From contig CAMOTP010000024.1 of NCBI GenBank assembly GCA_946625925.1, forward strand, positions 1 through 14,010: a stretch of DNA of 14,010 nt, written 5' to 3'. Of the stretch, positions 1-5,628 are shown piece by piece; the stretch's first letter is position 1; the number at the start of each line of letters is the position of its first letter. The position numbers and the translations under genes were made by a program. Under the pieces are notes generated by a model that did no database searches, was not told where the DNA came from, and was given only the letters and a program-made list of their open reading frames with translations. The stretch is from an uncultured Alphaproteobacteria bacterium. Lineage in GTDB: Bacteria; Pseudomonadota; Alphaproteobacteria; Rs-D84.

Positions 1-506
1 TGGTTTCTATCAACCGCGTTTCTAAAACAGTGAAGGGCGGTCGTAATATGTCTTTCAGCGCATTGGTCGTTGTTGGGGATAAAGCCGGTCGTGTTGGATT
101 TGGTAAAGGTAAAGCTTTGGAAGTTCAAGCCGCTGTGCAAAAAGCAACCAAGGCAGCAAAAGCAAAGATGGTACGTGTTCCTTTGAAAGAAGGTCGTACT
201 TTGCATCATGATATTTCTTCTAAATATGGTGCAAGTAAATTGGTTGTTCGTAGTGCTGTTCCAGGTACAGGTATTATTGCTGGTGGTGCATTGCGTTCTG
301 TATTTGAATGTTTGGGAGTCCAAGACGTTGTGGTTAAATCCCAAGGTTCAAATAATCCAAACAATATGATTCGTGCTGCATTTTTGGCTTTTGCGAAAAT
401 GAATTCACCAAAAACAGTTGCTGCTCGTCGTGGTAAAACTGTGGCTGAAATCATTGCCGGTCGTGATGGTAAAAAGTTAGAAGTTGCAGAAGAAGCAAAT
501 AAATAA
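1..506 (+). CDS. rpsE: 30S ribosomal protein S5 (5'-truncated by window edge)
   Basis: S5 is a small-subunit protein near the decoding centre and mRNA entry channel; it contributes to translational accuracy and helicase activity. The reading frame is open from position 3 and reads VSINRVSKTVKGGRN, so the gene enters from the left and the GTG at 30 is not its start. Visible family features are the end of the N-terminal double-stranded-RNA-binding-like domain (SALVVVGD, then GRVGFGKGKA), the C-terminal domain with GTGIIAGGALRSVFE, and the end motif MNSPKTVAARRGKTVAEI. The E. coli protein has about 20 residues ahead of this point, so little is missing. The stop is TAA at 504-506. rpmD follows 28 bp later, which indicates co-transcription in the spc-type operon. 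Confidence 0.97.
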   Translation, partial: VSINRVSKTVKGGRNMSFSALVVVGDKAGRVGFGKGKALEVQAAVQKATKAAKAKMVRVPLKEGRTLHHDISSKYGASKLVVRSAVPGTGIIAGGALRSVFECLGVQDVVVKSQGSNNPNNMIRAAFLAFAKMNSPKTVAARRGKTVAEIIAGRDGKKLEVAEEANK

Positions 507-534
507 TCGTCAAGCACAAAGTATGGAGATAGAC

Positions 535-714
535 ATGGCTAAAGTAACTGTAAAACAAGTAAAAAGCATTATCGGTCGTCCAGAATATCAACGCAAAATT
601 GTGTTGGCTTTGGGTTTGGGACGCATTGGTAAAACAAAAGAGTTAAACGATACAGATAGTGTACGTGGTATGGTTGCAAAAGTATCACACTTGGTCGAAA
701 TCGTTGAAAAATAA
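535..714 (+). CDS. rpmD: 50S ribosomal protein L30
   Basis: L30 is a small large-subunit protein. The 59-residue product matches the bacterial family length and reads MAKVTVKQVKSIIGRP, then QRKIVLALGLGRIGK and a C-terminal VRGMVAKVSHLVEIVE, the typical order of the L30 fold. I chose ATG 535 because a GGAG Shine-Dalgarno sequence lies at 525-528 with 6 bases between. A longer in-frame version from 484 would overlap rpsE and has no family support. It sits 28 bp after rpsE and 82 bp before rplO; that second gap carries two hairpins. Confidence 0.97.
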   Translation: MAKVTVKQVKSIIGRPEYQRKIVLALGLGRIGKTKELNDTDSVRGMVAKVSHLVEIVEK

Positions 715-728
715 TTAAAATAAACCGA

Positions 729-752
729 GTACGTAATACTTGTATTATGTGC
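729..752 (+). promoter_or_regulatory. Hairpin with CUUG loop between rpmD and rplO
   Basis: The arms GTACGTAATA and TATTATGTGC pair over ten positions, two of them G-U wobbles, around the loop CTTG. There is no U-tract after it, so it is not an intrinsic terminator. It lies 32 bases upstream of the rplO Shine-Dalgarno sequence. Candidate leader structure or RNA-processing site; the role is inferred. Confidence 0.5.
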
Positions 753-758
753 GAATTA

Positions 759-774
759 GACTATATCAATAGTC
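759..774 (+). promoter_or_regulatory. Second hairpin upstream of rplO
   Basis: GACTAT and ATAGTC form a perfect six-pair stem around ATCA, six bases after the previous hairpin and nine bases before the AAAGGA ribosome binding site (784-789). Its position would let it affect rplO translation initiation. That is inference from placement. Confidence 0.4.
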
Positions 775-796
775 GTAGGATTAAAAGGAAAATAAA

Positions 797-1255
797 ATGA
801 AATTAAATGCATTGATGGATAACAAAGGCGCACGTCAAGATATTAAGCGCGTTGGTCGTGGTTTGGCATGTGGTTATGGTAAAACTTGCGGTCGTGGAAC
901 CAAAGGTCAAAAGGCTCGTGCGGGTTCACGTAAACAAGCAACGTTCCAAGGTGGTCAAATGCCAATCTTGCGTCGTTTTCCAAAATTTGGTTTTACAAAT
1001 CCTTTTGCAAAGGAATATGTTACAATCAATTTGGGTGATATTGAAAAATTTATTGCATCTGGTAAAATTGATGCCAAGTCACCAATTACAATGGAATCTT
1101 TGTTGGCTGCAAAAATTATCAATCGTAAATTGTCAGGATTGAAAGTTTTGGCCAAAGGTGAAATCAAAACAGCAGTTAATGTTGTTGCAGATAAATGGTC
1201 TAAAGCTGCTGAAGAAGCCATTGTTAAAGCAGGTGGAAAAATTTCCAACAAATAA
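797..1255 (+). CDS. rplO: 50S ribosomal protein L15
   Basis: L15 is a late-assembly large-subunit protein that contacts 23S rRNA with a long basic N-terminal extension. The 152-residue product carries the family signature in order: KRVGRG near residues 17-22, CGYGKTCGRGTKGQKAR at 25-41, then QGGQMPILRRFPKFGF, followed by a globular C-terminal domain (YVTINLGDIEKF to the end). Cysteines at 25 and 31 lie in the glycine-rich loop, and similar Cys-containing versions occur in other alphaproteobacteria. ATG 797 has a good AAAGGA at 784-789. The 82-bp gap before it is long for this operon and contains two hairpins. Confidence 0.97.
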   Translation: MKLNALMDNKGARQDIKRVGRGLACGYGKTCGRGTKGQKARAGSRKQATFQGGQMPILRRFPKFGFTNPFAKEYVTINLGDIEKFIASGKIDAKSPITMESLLAAKIINRKLSGLKVLAKGEIKTAVNVVADKWSKAAEEAIVKAGGKISNK

Positions 1256-1264
1256 TTAATCTTT

Positions 1265-1296
1265 TTTCATCCTGTGTGTTAAAACACAGGATGAAA
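1265..1296 (+). promoter_or_regulatory. 13-bp hairpin between rplO and secY, not a typical terminator
   Basis: TTTCATCCTGTGT (1265-1277) and ACACAGGATGAAA (1284-1296) are perfect reverse complements around the loop GTTAAA. The bases that follow are TAATACTAAAAAG rather than a U-run, and the minus-strand reading also lacks a U-run, so intrinsic termination is unlikely. It could be a transcript-stabilising or processing hairpin, or an attenuator that lowers secY expression relative to the ribosomal genes. Confidence 0.55.
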
Positions 1297-1317
1297 TAAT
1301 ACTAAAAAGTAAAACGC

Positions 1318-2637
1318 ATGAAATCCATATCGAATTTTTTCAAAAACCTTAGTGATTTGCAAAAGCGTATTTTGTTTACTCTGGGCGCTTTGATTGTTTA
1401 TCGTATTGGGTCTTTTATACCATTACCTGGGGTTAATGCATCGGCTGTGTTACATTTGTTTACAGGCGAAGGTAGTGGTATGTTGGGAATGTTTGATATG
1501 TTTGCAGGTGGTTCTTTGTCACGTATGTCTGTTTTGGCATTGAACATCTTTCCGTACATTTCTGCATCCATCGTTTTGCAGTTGTTGACAGCAACCAGTA
1601 AATCTCTTACGGATTTGCGTAAAGAAGGTGAATCTGGACGTATTAAAATTAACCAATATACTCGTTATTTGGCGGTAGTTTTGGCTGTTGTTCAAGGTTG
1701 GGCTGTTATTCGTGGATTAGAGGCAATGGCGCCAGTAAATGGTGTGTCTGCGGTGGTGAATCCAGGTTGGACGTTTGAATTATCGGCATTGATTGCTTTG
1801 GTTGGTGGAACTGTGTTTGTTATGTGGTTGGCCGAACAGATTACTGCACGTGGTGTTGGTCAAGGTGCTTCGTTATTGATTTTTGCAGGTATTATTGCAG
1901 AGGTTCCTTCTGGTATTGGTAAGTTATTTTCATTGGGCAGTGTTGGTCAGATTTCACCGACAATGATTATGTTGATTGTGGCTTTTGTTATTGGTATTGT
2001 TGCCTTGATTGCTTTCTTTGAACAGGCACAACGTCGTATACAAATTTTATATCCACGTCAGGCTATGGCAAATGGTGTTATGAATACAAATGTTTCGTAT
2101 TTGCCAATCAAGGTTAATATGTCTGGTGTTATGGGACCTGTGTTTGCTGCATCTATTATGATGTTGCCTGCGTTTATTCAACGTTTCGCACAAAGTGATA
2201 GTTTGGTGGTTCAATCTATTATTGGATTCTTTACTTATGGTGCATGGTCTTATATTTCATTGTATACTGTATTGATTATATTCTTTGCATATTTTCAAAC
2301 AGCAGTGGTGTTTAATTCTGAAGAAACAAGTAATAATTTGAGAAATGCCGGTGGTTATATCCCAGATGTTCGTCCTGGTGAACAGACAATGCGTTATTTG
2401 GATGGTGTTGTGTCCAGAACCACTGCGATTGGTGTTTGTTATTTGATTGTTGTTTGTGTTATACCTATTATCTTGAATACTCATGCGGGTATGCCTTTGG
2501 TAATTGGTGGAACCAGTGTTTTGATTGTGGCTGGTGTTGTGTTGGATACAATGAATCAGATTCAATCTTATTTGGTTGCAAAACAATACAGTGGTGTTGT
2601 TCAGAAAACACAAAAACATGGTCGTTTCCGTGGCTAG
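1318..2637 (+). CDS. secY: Sec translocon channel subunit SecY
   Basis: SecY is the inner-membrane channel of the SecYEG translocon, working with SecA for export and with ribosomes for membrane insertion. The 439-residue length is normal. About ten hydrophobic segments can be seen, starting near residue 17 (RILFTLGALIVYRIG). Conserved stretches include MFAGGSLSRMSVLALNIFPY (61-80), KEGESGRIKINQYTRY (102-117), EQAQRRIQILYPRQ (235-248) and the C5 cytosolic loop VRPGEQTMRYLDGVVSR (351-367). R352 corresponds to the SecA-critical E. coli Arg357. ATG 1318 is fixed by an in-frame TAA at 1303-1305, but the sequence before it has no clear Shine-Dalgarno motif. It is the likely export route for the signal-peptide proteins at 6328 and 10270. 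adk, often next in alphaproteobacteria, is absent. Confidence 0.98.
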   Translation: MKSISNFFKNLSDLQKRILFTLGALIVYRIGSFIPLPGVNASAVLHLFTGEGSGMLGMFDMFAGGSLSRMSVLALNIFPYISASIVLQLLTATSKSLTDLRKEGESGRIKINQYTRYLAVVLAVVQGWAVIRGLEAMAPVNGVSAVVNPGWTFELSALIALVGGTVFVMWLAEQITARGVGQGASLLIFAGIIAEVPSGIGKLFSLGSVGQISPTMIMLIVAFVIGIVALIAFFEQAQRRIQILYPRQAMANGVMNTNVSYLPIKVNMSGVMGPVFAASIMMLPAFIQRFAQSDSLVVQSIIGFFTYGAWSYISLYTVLIIFFAYFQTAVVFNSEETSNNLRNAGGYIPDVRPGEQTMRYLDGVVSRTTAIGVCYLIVVCVIPIILNTHAGMPLVIGGTSVLIVAGVVLDTMNQIQSYLVAKQYSGVVQKTQKHGRFRG

Positions 2638-2664
2638 TTCGCGGGGCGATTTGTAAAAAGAGAT

Positions 2665-2690
2665 TTGACTTTTGTTGGTTTTGATATAAT
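2665..2690 (+). promoter_or_regulatory. Promoter upstream of rpsM (extended -10)
   Basis: TTGATATAAT at 2681-2690 is an extended -10 (TGn followed by a perfect TATAAT at 2685-2690). A TTGACT at 2665-2670 resembles a -35 box, but the spacing of 14 is short; pairing it with TAATAT (2687-2692) gives 16. The predicted start near 2697 leaves a leader of about 97 bases before rpsM. Confidence 0.6.
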
Positions 2691-2711
2691 ATGAACAAAC
2701 AAAAGCAAAAA

Positions 2712-2738
2712 CGAAATTTTGGGCACCCCAAAATTTTG
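2712..2738 (+). promoter_or_regulatory. Hairpin in the rpsM leader
   Basis: AAATTTTGGG (2714-2723) and CCCAAAATTT (2727-2736) pair perfectly around CAC. One more G-U and one C-G pair extend the stem to 2712/2738. It begins about 15 bases into the predicted rpsM transcript and has no U-run after it. Candidate regulatory leader element; the function is inferred. Confidence 0.5.
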
Positions 2739-2748
2739 AAGTTTAGTC

Positions 2749-2764
2749 GGACGATTTATCGTTC
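2749..2764 (+). promoter_or_regulatory. Second hairpin in the rpsM leader
   Basis: GGACGA (2749-2754) pairs with TCGTTC (2759-2764), including one G-U, around the loop TTTA. It ends 17 bases before the AAGGA ribosome binding site of rpsM. Together with the preceding hairpin it repeats the two-hairpin layout seen ahead of rplO. Confidence 0.4.
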
Positions 2765-2793
2765 ATAGGTTAAATAAAAAAGGATAATACAAG

Positions 2794-3171
2794 ATGGCAC
2801 GTATAGCAGGTGTTAACATCCCATCAGAAAAACGCATCGAAGTTGCGTTGCGCTATATCCATGGTATCGGCCCAACCAGAGCTGCAAAAATTTGTGCTGC
2901 TTTGAAGTTGAAAGATGGTTTGCGCGCAAAAGATTTGACTGACGAAGATGTTATCAAAATTTCTAATTACATTGAACAAAACTTTAAGGTAGAAGGCGAT
3001 GTTCGTCGTGAAGTTGCAATGAACATCAAACGTCTGCAAGATTTGAAAACATACCGTGGTGTTCGCCACCGTAATCGTTTGCCGGTTCGCGGTCAGCGTA
3101 CACAGACAAATGCCAGAACTCGTAAGGGTAAACGCGTTGTTGTTGCTGGATCTGCAACCAAGGGTAAATAA
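2794..3171 (+). CDS. rpsM: 30S ribosomal protein S13
   Basis: S13 sits in the head of the small subunit, contacting the P-site tRNA and the intersubunit bridge to L5. The 125-residue product matches the family: ARIAGVNIP at the start, ALRYIHGIGPTRA (18-30), the helix-two-turn-helix body, then RGVRHRNRLPVRGQRT and a basic tail NARTRKGKR. ATG 2794 has AAGGA at about 2780-2784. It appears to have its own promoter (2665-2690) after secY and is followed by rpsK 59 bp later. No gene lies in the 156-bp gap before it, although alphaproteobacteria usually have adk there. Confidence 0.97.
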   Translation: MARIAGVNIPSEKRIEVALRYIHGIGPTRAAKICAALKLKDGLRAKDLTDEDVIKISNYIEQNFKVEGDVRREVAMNIKRLQDLKTYRGVRHRNRLPVRGQRTQTNARTRKGKRVVVAGSATKGK

Positions 3172-3186
3172 TAAAAACAGGTAGAG

Positions 3187-3204
3187 ATTAACACGATAGT
3201 TAAT
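3187..3204 (+). promoter_or_regulatory. Small hairpin between rpsM and rpsK
   Basis: ATTAAC (3187-3192) and GTTAAT (3199-3204) form a six-pair AT-rich stem around ACGATA. It is weak and sits 26 bases before the rpsK start codon. Listed because other gaps in this cluster also hold hairpins. Confidence 0.25.
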
Positions 3205-3230
3205 TGAAGACATCTAAAAAAGGTAAAAAA

Positions 3231-3614
3231 ATGGCAGTTAATAAATCTAAAAAGAAAGTTGTAAAAAAAGTTTCGCATGGCATTGCACATGTCGTCGCGA
3301 CAAATAACAATACTCGTATTACTATTACAGACCCAACTGGCGCTGTTTTAACATGGGCCACAGCGGGTGCTAATAATTTTAAGGGTGCAAAGAAATCTAC
3401 CCCATATGCAGCAACAGTTGTCGCAGATGCTGTTGGTAAAAAAGTTGCAGAAATGGGTATGAAAACAGTTGATGTTTTGATGCGTGGTATTGGTCAGGGT
3501 CGTGAATCCGCTGTGCGTGGTTTGGCGAATGCCGGATTGATTGTTCAAAGTATTACTGATACAACACGTATTCCACACAATGGGTGCCGTCCAAAGAAAG
3601 TGCGTCGTGTGTAA
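3231..3614 (+). CDS. rpsK: 30S ribosomal protein S11
   Basis: S11 lines the platform of the small subunit near the E-site mRNA path. From ATG 3231 the product is 127 residues, the normal length. It has a lysine-rich N-terminal tail, GIAHVVATNNNTRITITDPTG, the core WATAGANNFKGAKKSTPYAA, VLMRGIGQGRESAVRGL, and the highly conserved C-terminus DTTRIPHNGCRPKKVRRV. I reject the upstream TTG at 3204, which would add nine residues not found in the family; AAAGG at about 3219-3223 serves ATG 3231. A strong intrinsic terminator follows, so rpsK ends its transcription unit and rpoA is expressed separately. Confidence 0.97.
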   Translation: MAVNKSKKKVVKKVSHGIAHVVATNNNTRITITDPTGAVLTWATAGANNFKGAKKSTPYAATVVADAVGKKVAEMGMKTVDVLMRGIGQGRESAVRGLANAGLIVQSITDTTRIPHNGCRPKKVRRV

Positions 3615-3630
3615 TACATTACTGCAATAA

Positions 3631-3655
3631 AAAACGCCCAAATGGGCGTTTTTTT
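3631..3655. terminator. Bidirectional intrinsic terminator
   Basis: AAAACGCCCA and TGGGCGTTTT pair around a two-base centre (effective loop AAAT), followed on the plus strand by a run of seven T (3649-3655). On the minus strand the same hairpin is followed by TTTTTTATTG. It ends rpsK and the convergent minus-strand gene whose stop is at 3664-3666. Confidence 0.9.
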
Positions 3656-3663
3656 ATTGAATC

Positions 3664-4308
3664 TTATTTAGCCAGGGTTTTGCGTTGGTTTAGCAATTTC
3701 TGATACATTTTTTCAGTTAATTCTTTAAATGTTTTTAAATTAAAACAATTTTGTTGTTTGGTGGCAAACATAGTTACTATTTTACTGGAAACAGGGTAAA
3801 AAGCACATTCGTTGTCCAATGTTGTAGCAAAATTGTCATCGAATATTGTATATAAATTATCATTTGGTTTATATAATTCGGTTGGTTCAAATACACAATT
3901 ATCGCGTATTTGTATCTGATTTTTATATTCAATAATTTTTGAATTCCCAATACGTAGATACGATATTGGGGCAGGGGTGTTTGGTGCAATATGTTTTTTG
4001 TATGGTGGGTATTGGTCCATACAACGTGGTTTAGGGATACGGTTCCATGATATGTATGCTCTTTTGTTCGATGCTATTAAAAATGTGCCGGTTTTGTTCA
4101 TTGGCAGATTAAGATCTTTGAGTTTATAGCTGCGCACAAATACAGGATTTTCAGATGTTAATACCATTTTACGCAATAAACAAAATAGTTTTATATCATT
4201 ATCTAGTGTGGTTATGTTGTATTCTTGAGATATTTGTTCACATGCCTCGTACCATAAAGATGTAAACGATTTAAAGCCACGTATTAGTGTAAATTGGGAA
4301 TTTAACAT
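3664..4308 (-). CDS. Unrecognised 214-aa protein between rpsK and rpoA
   Basis: I do not recognise this protein. It has no signal peptide and no membrane segment, so it is probably cytoplasmic. Visible features are six spread cysteines (residues 23, 43, 96, 138, 168, 188), a Pro-rich patch KPRCMDQYPPYKKHIAPNTP (93-112), and a basic Lys/Gln-rich C-terminal helix (191-214). It is a real gene by context: an AAGGAT ribosome binding site eight bases before ATG 4308-4306, a good promoter (TTGACT, 17-base spacer, AATAAT at 4369-4341) and a bidirectional terminator after its stop. It runs against all the ribosomal genes and interrupts rpsK-rpoA, which is contiguous in most alphaproteobacteria. Its A/C-rich codons reflect the strand composition and are not by themselves a sign of transfer. 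Confidence 0.8.
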   Translation of the reverse strand: MLNSQFTLIRGFKSFTSLWYEACEQISQEYNITTLDNDIKLFCLLRKMVLTSENPVFVRSYKLKDLNLPMNKTGTFLIASNKRAYISWNRIPKPRCMDQYPPYKKHIAPNTPAPISYLRIGNSKIIEYKNQIQIRDNCVFEPTELYKPNDNLYTIFDDNFATTLDNECAFYPVSSKIVTMFATKQQNCFNLKTFKELTEKMYQKLLNQRKTLAK

Positions 4309-4340
4309 AAAATCATCCTTGGTTCATAAGAAATATTATA

Positions 4341-4369
4341 ATTATTCTTACTTTTTATTAGAAAGTCAA
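4341..4369 (-). promoter_or_regulatory. Promoter of the minus-strand gene at 3664-4308
   Basis: Read on the minus strand, TTGACT (4369-4364) is followed after 17 bases by AATAAT (4346-4341). The predicted start near 4334 gives a leader of about 26 bases with AAGGAT. A perfect TATAAT also lies at 4340-4335 but is 23 bases from the -35 box. Confidence 0.65.
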
Positions 4370-4384
4370 TCTGTTATGTTTTAG

Positions 4385-4413
4385 TTGACTTTTTATTTTT
4401 CAAGGTATAAAAT
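4385..4413 (+). promoter_or_regulatory. Promoter of rpoA-rplQ
   Basis: TTGACT (4385-4390) and TAAAAT (4408-4413) are spaced by 17 bases; TATAAA at 4406-4411 is an alternative -10. The predicted start near 4420 gives a leader of about 73 bases. The -35 box is only 15 bp from the -35 box of the opposing promoter, so the two polymerases would compete for the same stretch. Confidence 0.65.
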
Positions 4414-4492
4414 TGATGCACGCATTGGAAATGTAGTGTTTTTGATGTGTGCCGATTGGCGAAAATAATAAACTAAGCCGAATGGAGTAATT

Positions 4493-5521
4493 ATGATTGA
4501 AAAGAACTGGATGACTTTGATTAAGCCTAAAAAATTAGATATCAAAGTCGATGAAAAAAATCCTAATATTGCAACTTTGGTCGCGGAACCTTTGGAAAAA
4601 GGTTTTGGTTTGACATTGGGAACTGCGTTGCGTCGTGTATTGTTGTCTTCTTTGCAAGGCTGTGCACCGGTATATGTTAAAATTGATGGTGTGCAACACG
4701 AATTTAGTAGTTTGCCAGGTGTTCGTGAAGATGTTTGTGATATCATCTTGAATTTGAAAGGTGTTTATTTCAAGGCATTGACAGAAGGTCAACACAAGGC
4801 TGTAATTAAAGCAAAAGGTCCAGCTGTTGTAACTGCAGGTATGATTGAAACAACAGGTGGCGTCGAAGTTATGAACAAAGATGTCGAATTGTGCACTTTG
4901 GATAAAGATGCAAGTTTTGATATGGAAATAACTTTGGATTCTGGTCGTGGATATGTTGCAGCAAGTGCACATGGTGATGGTTTACCATTAGGTGTGATTC
5001 CTGTGGATTCTATCTTTTCACCAATTTTGAATGTTTCTTTTGCTGTTTCACAAACTCGTGTTGGTCAATCAACTGATTATGATAAATTGGAATTGACTGT
5101 TAAGACAAATGGATCTGTGACACCAGAAGATGCTATCGCTTTTGCGGCACGCATTTTAACGGATCAGTTGTTGGTATTTATCAACTTTGAAGATCCTGCA
5201 CAAGTTAATGCCCAAACAGACGAAGATAAAGCAAAAGATGCTTTACCATTTGATCCAAAATTGTTAAAGCATGTTGATGAATTGGAATTGTCTGTTCGTG
5301 CAAATAATTGTTTAAAGAATGATAAGATTAATTGGTTGGGTGAATTGGTTCAAAAGACCGAGGCAGATATGTTGAAAACACCAAACTTTGGTCGTAAGTC
5401 TTTGAACGAAATCAAGAACCAATTGGAATCAATGGGACTTGGTTTGGGTATGGAAGTTCCTGGATGGCCACCTGAAAATATTGCAGAGTTGTCCAAGAAA
5501 TATGAAGACCCATATAAATAA
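4493..5521 (+). CDS. rpoA: DNA-directed RNA polymerase alpha subunit
   Basis: RpoA dimerises to nucleate RNA polymerase assembly, and its C-terminal domain contacts UP elements and activators. The 342 residues contain a full N-terminal domain (about 1-235; EKGFGLTLGTALRRVLLSSL is the assembly motif), an acidic linker (236-256), and the C-terminal domain (about 257-330). The DNA-contacting residues line up as R269, N272, C273, K275 and K302, matching E. coli R265, N268, C269, K271 and K298. The C-terminus MEVPGWPPENI is alphaproteobacterial in style. ATG 4493 has GGAG at 4484-4487. It has its own promoter because the rpsK terminator and a minus-strand gene separate it from rpsM-rpsK. rplQ follows after 107 bp. 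Confidence 0.98.
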   Translation: MIEKNWMTLIKPKKLDIKVDEKNPNIATLVAEPLEKGFGLTLGTALRRVLLSSLQGCAPVYVKIDGVQHEFSSLPGVREDVCDIILNLKGVYFKALTEGQHKAVIKAKGPAVVTAGMIETTGGVEVMNKDVELCTLDKDASFDMEITLDSGRGYVAASAHGDGLPLGVIPVDSIFSPILNVSFAVSQTRVGQSTDYDKLELTVKTNGSVTPEDAIAFAARILTDQLLVFINFEDPAQVNAQTDEDKAKDALPFDPKLLKHVDELELSVRANNCLKNDKINWLGELVQKTEADMLKTPNFGRKSLNEIKNQLESMGLGLGMEVPGWPPENIAELSKKYEDPYK

Positions 5522-5539
5522 ACAAAATATAAATTAAAT

Positions 5540-5574
5540 CCATAATACTGACAAAATATTTTGTCAGGTTATGG
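5540..5574 (+). promoter_or_regulatory. Long palindromic hairpin between rpoA and rplQ
   Basis: A perfect 20-bp palindrome, CTGACAAAATATTTTGTCAG (5548-5567), is flanked by a second pairing arm, CCATAA (5540-5545) with TTATGG (5569-5574). As RNA it would form a long two-part stem, and as DNA it could bind a dimeric protein. No U-tract follows. Confidence 0.55.
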
Positions 5575-5590
5575 GTGTCTCGGTAACAAT

Positions 5591-5606
5591 CCCCGGCTTG
5601 CTGGGG
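5591..5606 (+). promoter_or_regulatory. CUUG-tetraloop hairpin before the rplQ ribosome binding site
   Basis: CCCCGG (5591-5596) pairs with CTGGGG (5601-5606), with one G-U, around CTTG (5597-5600) closed by G-C. G(CUUG)C is a known stable tetraloop class. It ends ten bases before the AAGGAG of rplQ (5617-5622) and is much more GC-rich than its surroundings. Confidence 0.55.
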
Positions 5607-5628
5607 CAGAAACAAAAAGGAGTAATCA

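Noticed and set aside
484..534. Upstream in-frame extension of rpmD overlapping rpsE
   Set aside because: The family starts at MAKVTVKQ, and GGAG at 525-528 serves ATG 535.
1265..1296. Intrinsic terminator between rplO and secY
   Set aside because: The stem is strong but no U-run follows on either strand, so it is listed as a hairpin of unknown role.
3204..3230. TTG start nine codons upstream of rpsK
   Set aside because: There is no ribosome binding site for it, the extra residues are absent from S11, and ATG 3231 has AAAGG.
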